Source: Prochlorococcus marinus str. MIT 9201
Lineage (GTDB): Bacteria; Cyanobacteriota; Cyanobacteriia; PCC-6307; Cyanobiaceae
Length of the DNA: 64,000 nt
Reading direction: 5' to 3'
NCBI RefSeq assembly: GCF_000759955.1
Contig: NZ_JNAL01000015.1
Span: 1-64,000, forward strand
Shown: positions 60,266-64,000 of the stretch, one piece after another
How positions within the stretch are numbered: position 1 is the stretch's first letter
Layout: every line of letters starts with the position of its first letter
The notes under the pieces: model-generated
The model's database searches: none
What the model saw: only the letters and a program-made list of their open reading frames with translations
Told to the model about the DNA's origin: nothing
Program-made: the position numbers and the translations under genes

Positions 60266-60505
60266 ATGTGGAAAGAAAGAGAATCACCTTTGAGGATTGA
60301 AAAAAGATTTGAATTTGATCAATACTCAAAAATTAGTAAATTCATGGGGGAAATTGAGAAATTATGTAAAGAAAGGGATATCTATCCAAATATCAGCTTC
60401 GGTAAGAACTTTGTAAGTCTTTCAATATTTTTAGATAATAAAGAAATCTCAGACAAGGAAAAAGACTTTTCAAAGGATATTGATAAATTCTATTCTGCAC
60501 ATTAG
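60266..60505 (+). CDS. acRAF: Alpha-carboxysome Rubisco assembly factor (acRAF)
   Basis: A 79-residue pterin-dehydratase-fold protein. RIEKRFEFDQYSKISKFM, then YPNISFGKNFVSLSIF, and the C-terminal DIDKFY match my memory of acRAF, which aids Rubisco folding or assembly. The three catalytic histidines of the true dehydratase (as at 892) are absent, so it should not act on pterins. Its place just after csoS4B supports the carboxysome role. It converges on a small conserved gene, 6 bp away. Confidence 0.88.
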   Translation: MWKERESPLRIEKRFEFDQYSKISKFMGEIEKLCKERDIYPNISFGKNFVSLSIFLDNKEISDKEKDFSKDIDKFYSAH

Positions 60506-60511
60506 TACTTT

Positions 60512-60739
60512 TTAATAATTATTTGGCTTTGCAATATCTCTTTTGATTAAAGCCATTAAATAAGTGGGGGCTTTATATCTACCTGGTAGACATCTGTTTA
60601 AAGTCTCAAGATGACTCCAACAAACTGTCTTTTCTATATCTTTAACTGAGTTACCTTTTAAAATTAGTAGTCTAAGAGCTTTGCAAAATAAAGGATAACC
60701 CGCTTCTAGTTCATCTATATTAAGCTTCGCTGCTGACAT
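60512..60739 (-). CDS. Small conserved protein, possibly DUF3136 family
   Basis: A 75-residue soluble protein with the phrase ELEAGYPLFCKALRLL, a central DIEKTVCWSHLETLNRCLPGR and YLMALIKRD. I recall a family of this kind (DUF3136) restricted to marine cyanobacteria, but am not certain of the label. Three cysteines and a histidine could bind metal. The function is unknown. It is convergent with acRAF and 85 bp downstream of the RidA gene on the same strand. Confidence 0.75.
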   Translation of the reverse strand: MSAAKLNIDELEAGYPLFCKALRLLILKGNSVKDIEKTVCWSHLETLNRCLPGRYKAPTYLMALIKRDIAKPNNY

Positions 60740-60824
60740 AGATCAAAGATGAATTATCAACTATTAATCTACATAACTATGGTGCACAATTGGCTCATAT
60801 TTCAAATTTCTCAATAATTAGAAA

Positions 60825-61217
60825 TTAATCTAGAAATGCGACGCAATCTATCTCAACTAAAACCCCTTTTGGTAGAGATGAAACTTCCACACAGGCCCTT
60901 GCTGGAGGATTTTCTTTATTAAAAAATTCACTATATATTTTATTTACAATTTGAAAATTACCTAAGTCGGTTAAGTAAATAGTTGTTTTTATTACATCTT
61001 CTATTTTGGCTCCACCAGCTTTAAGAACTGCGGCGAGATTTTTTAAAACTTGAATAGTTTCCTTCTCTATATTACCTAAACATGTTATTTCATTTAAAGC
61101 AGGATCTATAGCAATCTGACCGGAACAATAGATAAAATCCCCAGCTTTTATTGCTTGATTATAAGGCCCGACTGGATCTGGAGCATTTGATGTTTTAATA
61201 ACTTGTTTGGGTGACAT
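60825..61217 (-). CDS. ridA: RidA-family enamine/imine deaminase
   Basis: A 130-residue YjgF/YER057c/UK114 protein of normal length. The family motifs GPYNQAIKAGDFIYCSGQI (about 17-35) and the C-terminal PARACVEVSSLPKG, with the substrate-binding arginine at about 107, are intact. RidA hydrolyses reactive 2-aminoacrylate formed by PLP enzymes. It lies 24 bp downstream of glyoxalase II on the same strand. Confidence 0.95.
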   Translation of the reverse strand: MSPKQVIKTSNAPDPVGPYNQAIKAGDFIYCSGQIAIDPALNEITCLGNIEKETIQVLKNLAAVLKAGGAKIEDVIKTTIYLTDLGNFQIVNKIYSEFFNKENPPARACVEVSSLPKGVLVEIDCVAFLD

Positions 61218-61241
61218 TTGTTTAAGAAGATACCTATCTAT

Positions 61242-61982
61242 TTAAACCCATAAATCTTTATTTGCTCTTAAAAAGGAAAATTCTTCCAAATTCTTTGCTC
61301 TTAAAAAAAGGTTTATTTTCATCTCTTCATCAAGTAAAAATGGAATTGTCAATTCATTAAGAGAAAGTTTTTTTTCAACTTCCGAAAGTTTATTTTTTAT
61401 ATTTTGATCTTTAGGCTTGAGATTCAATGCCCACAGTATATTTGCCTTAGTATATTCATGCGCACAATAAATTAGGGTATTTTTTGGTAAAGATTTAATT
61501 CTTTCTAGTGAAGAATACATTTGTTGATAAGTTCCTTCAAAAATTCTTCCACAGCCTCCAGAAAATAATGTATCACCAATAAAAAGAACAGGATTTTTCC
61601 CTCTCAAAAAGAAGGCAATATGTGAGTTTGTATGTCCTAATACTTCAATTATTTTTACTTCTTCACCTAAGATATTCAAAGTTTCTCCATCCTCTACAGA
61701 TACATTTTGAAAAGGTATTCGCTTTCTTTCTTTGGAGGAAGCAATCACCTTTACATTTGGCCATCTTTCGATAAGGGACTTCGTCCCTCCAATGTGGTCT
61801 GAATGATGATGAGTTTGAAAAATAGCTTTTAAGTGAAAATTGTTTTCATCTAAATATCTAATTACTGGTTCGTGAACAGATGGATCTACAACAACAACAG
61901 ATTTATCTTTTATCAACAGCCAAATGACGTTATCATTTAAAACTCTAAGTCCGATTATATTGCGAGCTTTATTAAATTCCAT
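61242..61982 (-). CDS. gloB: Hydroxyacylglutathione hydrolase (glyoxalase II)
   Basis: A 246-residue metallo-beta-lactamase-fold enzyme that hydrolyses S-lactoylglutathione. The metal motif [10 protein letters not shown] lies near residue 55, with later histidines in GHTNSH and CAHEYT and the bridging Asp in [11 protein letters not shown]. The ATG at 61982 gives the normal family length. A longer frame from 62153 would run into hisG on the other strand and is rejected. Its start is 40 bp from the divergent hisG. Confidence 0.95.
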   Translation of the reverse strand: MEFNKARNIIGLRVLNDNVIWLLIKDKSVVVVDPSVHEPVIRYLDENNFHLKAIFQTHHHSDHIGGTKSLIERWPNVKVIASSKERKRIPFQNVSVEDGETLNILGEEVKIIEVLGHTNSHIAFFLRGKNPVLFIGDTLFSGGCGRIFEGTYQQMYSSLERIKSLPKNTLIYCAHEYTKANILWALNLKPKDQNIKNKLSEVEKKLSLNELTIPFLLDEEMKINLFLRAKNLEEFSFLRANKDLWV

Positions 61983-62022
61983 TGTTAATTTAGAATGAAG
62001 AATCCTTGTAAGAAATTGATCT

Positions 62023-62661
62023 ATGTTTACTATAGCTTTACCAAAAGGAGCTCTGTTAAAAGATTCAATTTCAACTTTTAAAAGAGCAGGGTTAGATTTC
62101 TCTGCCGCGTTGGACGAAAATAATAGATCATTAACCTTTGAATCAAATTGCAAACGAGCTAAAGCTTTATTAGTGAGAAATGGAGATGTTCCTGTTTATG
62201 TAAGTTATGGTCAGGCTGATTTGGGTATTGTTGGGGACGATGTTTTACGAGAATCTGAATTAAAAGTTGCAAAGTTATTAGATTTAGGATTTGGTGGTTG
62301 TCATATGTCGTTGGCGGTTAAGAAAAATAGCAATTATTCAAAACCAACTGATCTCCCAGCAAATTGTAAAGTAGCAAGTAAATTTATAAAAACAGCAAGA
62401 TCTTATTTTGAAGAATTAAATATTCCTGTAGAAATAGTTCATTTGACAGGATCAGTAGAGCTTGGACCTATTACAGGTATGGCAGAGGCAATAGTTGATT
62501 TGGTTGCAACCGGAAAGACTCTTAAAGAAAATGGGTTAATTAAAATAGATGATCTTTTTTACTCAACTGCAAGACTAATTGGAAATCCTTTATCTATGAG
62601 GTTAGATGATAATTATCTCAGAGATACTATTTTATCAATAGAATCAACCAATGGATTATAG
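62023..62661 (+). CDS. hisG: ATP phosphoribosyltransferase, short form
   Basis: A 212-residue enzyme opening the histidine pathway by joining ATP and PRPP. The N-terminal [24 protein letters not shown] and the late GATGKTL-type PRPP loop ([14 protein letters not shown]) are present. The length marks the short HisG, which needs the HisZ regulatory partner. The gene is followed by an ABC exporter 12 bp later. Confidence 0.96.
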   Translation: MFTIALPKGALLKDSISTFKRAGLDFSAALDENNRSLTFESNCKRAKALLVRNGDVPVYVSYGQADLGIVGDDVLRESELKVAKLLDLGFGGCHMSLAVKKNSNYSKPTDLPANCKVASKFIKTARSYFEELNIPVEIVHLTGSVELGPITGMAEAIVDLVATGKTLKENGLIKIDDLFYSTARLIGNPLSMRLDDNYLRDTILSIESTNGL

Positions 62662-62673
62662 AAGATTAGCTAA

Positions 62674-64000
62674 ATGTTTTTTAAAGATTTCAGAAGGATT
62701 AAAAAGTTAGGTAAATATTTAACTAAAGATAAAAAAACAATCTATCTAATCTTGATAGTTTTGTTACCTGTTTCTTTCTCTGGAGCTATTCAACCATTAT
62801 TAGTTGGTCAAGCAATTACTATTCTAAAGAACGAAACTACAGATGTTTGGCTAAGTAAAACTTTCTTTGGGCAGTCAATAAATGCCATAATCCTAACTTT
62901 ATTTATAACTGTATTATTCAGATTAGTTTTGCAGGGATACCAAACTTACAATATCCAAGCAGTTGGACAACGTTTGACAGCGAGAATAAGAAGAGAACTT
63001 TTTGATCATTCAATATCCTTATCTCTTAGGTATCACGATAAAATGCCTGTAGGTAAATTATTAACGAGATTAACAAATGATGTTGATGCTTTAGCCGAGG
63101 TTTTTGGTAGTGGGGCGGTTGGAGTCATTGCAGACTTCGTCAGTCTGATAGTAATTTCTTTGACAATGTTATCAATTGATCGAGGACTTGCCATTTTATT
63201 ACTTTTGACTCAAATCCCAGTTTCATATTTTATTATTTGGCTTCAAAAACGTTATAGAAGAGCCAATTATCAAGTGAGGGAAGAATTGTCTCAACTCAAC
63301 TCTGATTTTCAAGAGAATCTGCAAGGTTTAGAAGTCGTTCAGATGTTCAGAAGAGAGGCTTTTAATAGCAAGAAATTTTCCAAAACTGGAATTGCTTATA
63401 AAAAAGCAGTTAATGGAACAATATTTTATGATAGTAGTATTTCGGCATTTATAGAATGGATTTCTCTCGCCGCAGTTTCCTTGGTTTTGGCAGTTGGAGG
63501 ATATCTTGTTACTTCTGGAAATATTGGTTTAGGAACATTAACAACCTTTATTTTATATTCCCAAAGACTTTTTGAGCCTTTAAGGCAGCTTGCAGAAAGA
63601 TTTACTCAAATACAAGGAGGGTTAACAGCTGTTGAAAGAATAAACGAATTATTGGATGAAGAAATACAGATTAAGGACTCTAATTCCGCAAAACATTTTT
63701 TAGAAAGTGCTAAAAATGTAATTAAAAAATTTAAGGGCAAAATTGAGTTTAAGAATGTTAGTTTTTTCTACAACGAAGGAGAATATATCATAAAGAATTT
63801 ATCTTTTAAGATCAATCCAGGAGAGCATGTGGCTTTTGTAGGGCCAACTGGATCAGGTAAGTCGACCATAATAAGACTGTTATGTAGATTATATGAACCT
63901 CAATCAGGCCAAATTTTAATCGACGATATAAATATCAAAGATATTCCTATTGCAACTCTTAGAAATATGTTGGGAGTAGTTTTGCAAGATACCTTTATCT
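62674..64000 (+). CDS. ABC exporter, fused membrane and ATPase domains (C-terminus outside window)
   Basis: The first 442 codons of an MdlB/MsbA-like half transporter. The membrane domain has about six segments (about 20-300) with the coupling-type phrases RLTNDVDALAEVFG and LNSDFQENLQGLEVVQMF. The nucleotide-binding domain begins near 355 and shows Walker A GPTGSGKST near 390 and the Q-loop VLQDTF at the window edge. Translation starts at ATG 62674, directly after an in-frame stop. The substrate is unknown. It may be co-transcribed with hisG. Confidence 0.93.
   Translation, partial: MFFKDFRRIKKLGKYLTKDKKTIYLILIVLLPVSFSGAIQPLLVGQAITILKNETTDVWLSKTFFGQSINAIILTLFITVLFRLVLQGYQTYNIQAVGQRLTARIRRELFDHSISLSLRYHDKMPVGKLLTRLTNDVDALAEVFGSGAVGVIADFVSLIVISLTMLSIDRGLAILLLLTQIPVSYFIIWLQKRYRRANYQVREELSQLNSDFQENLQGLEVVQMFRREAFNSKKFSKTGIAYKKAVNGTIFYDSSISAFIEWISLAAVSLVLAVGGYLVTSGNIGLGTLTTFILYSQRLFEPLRQLAERFTQIQGGLTAVERINELLDEEIQIKDSNSAKHFLESAKNVIKKFKGKIEFKNVSFFYNEGEYIIKNLSFKINPGEHVAFVGPTGSGKSTIIRLLCRLYEPQSGQILIDDINIKDIPIATLRNMLGVVLQDTFI

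Noticed and set aside
61983-62153. Longer N-terminus for glyoxalase II
   Set aside because: The extension overlaps hisG on the other strand and lies ahead of the normal family start.

Overview
The window looks like a stretch of a high-light-adapted marine Prochlorococcus chromosome. The supporting signs are the very low G+C (about 30% by eye outside a few highly expressed genes), dense short-spaced genes with frequent TTG starts, form IA Rubisco in an alpha-carboxysome (cso) operon, a PsaM gene, both light-dependent (Por) and dark-operative (ChlL/N/B) protochlorophyllide reductases, and the ADO/AAR alkane pair. No tRNA, rRNA, CRISPR array, insertion sequence or prophage was recognised. Family names come from reading the proteins and recalling the families; no database search was possible.

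Layout. 1-6.2 kb: a CobW-type GTPase cut by the window edge, with a seven-copy His-rich tandem repeat, then a pterin dehydratase, a YjbQ-family protein, an M32 carboxypeptidase, an intact family I pyrophosphatase, hemC and the principal sigma factor. 6.5-16 kb: priA, a DUF3153-type membrane protein, argB, ssb, cobK, cutA, a PfkB kinase, purA and psb27. 16-26.5 kb: proS, a small HTH protein, a membrane-peptide/degenerate-pyrophosphatase/ArsC-like chain, lepB, a double histidine phosphatase, a CPBP protease, an FtsL-like gene with ftsI, and transaldolase. 26.5-37.4 kb: a ChlP-like reductase with frr, pyrH and cobO, a lone tyrosine recombinase, hemH with a chlorophyll-binding tail, ilvB, and a reverse-strand chain of an S1-domain protein, a Tab2-like protein and a laccase-domain protein whose best start codon is ATT. 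37.5-45.6 kb: creatininase family, ADO, AAR, accA, SDR, folE, trpF, M50 protease, lipoate ligase. 45.7-51.7 kb: psaM, por, chlL, chlB, chlN. 51.8-60.5 kb: carboxysome locus csoS1D, (rdgB inverted), csoS1, cbbL, cbbS, csoS2, csoSCA, csoS4A, csoS4B, acRAF. 60.5-64 kb: a small conserved protein, RidA, glyoxalase II, hisG and an ABC exporter cut by the edge.

How the genes work together. The carboxysome locus encodes one hexameric shell protein, the gated double-domain shell protein, two pentameric vertex proteins, the scaffold CsoS2, the carbonic anhydrase, both Rubisco subunits and an assembly factor. Hairpins lie between csoS1 and cbbL and between cbbL and cbbS, and a terminator-like hairpin lies between cbbS and csoS2, which would allow unequal expression of genes in one transcription unit. 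The neighbouring chlorophyll genes, hemC, hemH, psaM and psb27 serve photosynthesis. ADO and AAR convert acyl-ACP to alkane and sit beside accA.

The main points for a second look are: the canonical-looking pyrophosphatase has lost catalytic residues while a second copy keeps them; a probable ATT start codon; an unannotated small ORF overlapping the priA start; a non-mobile-looking tyrosine recombinase; and regulatory hairpins and a palindrome in the carboxysome locus. I found no clear evidence of a wholly new multi-gene system.
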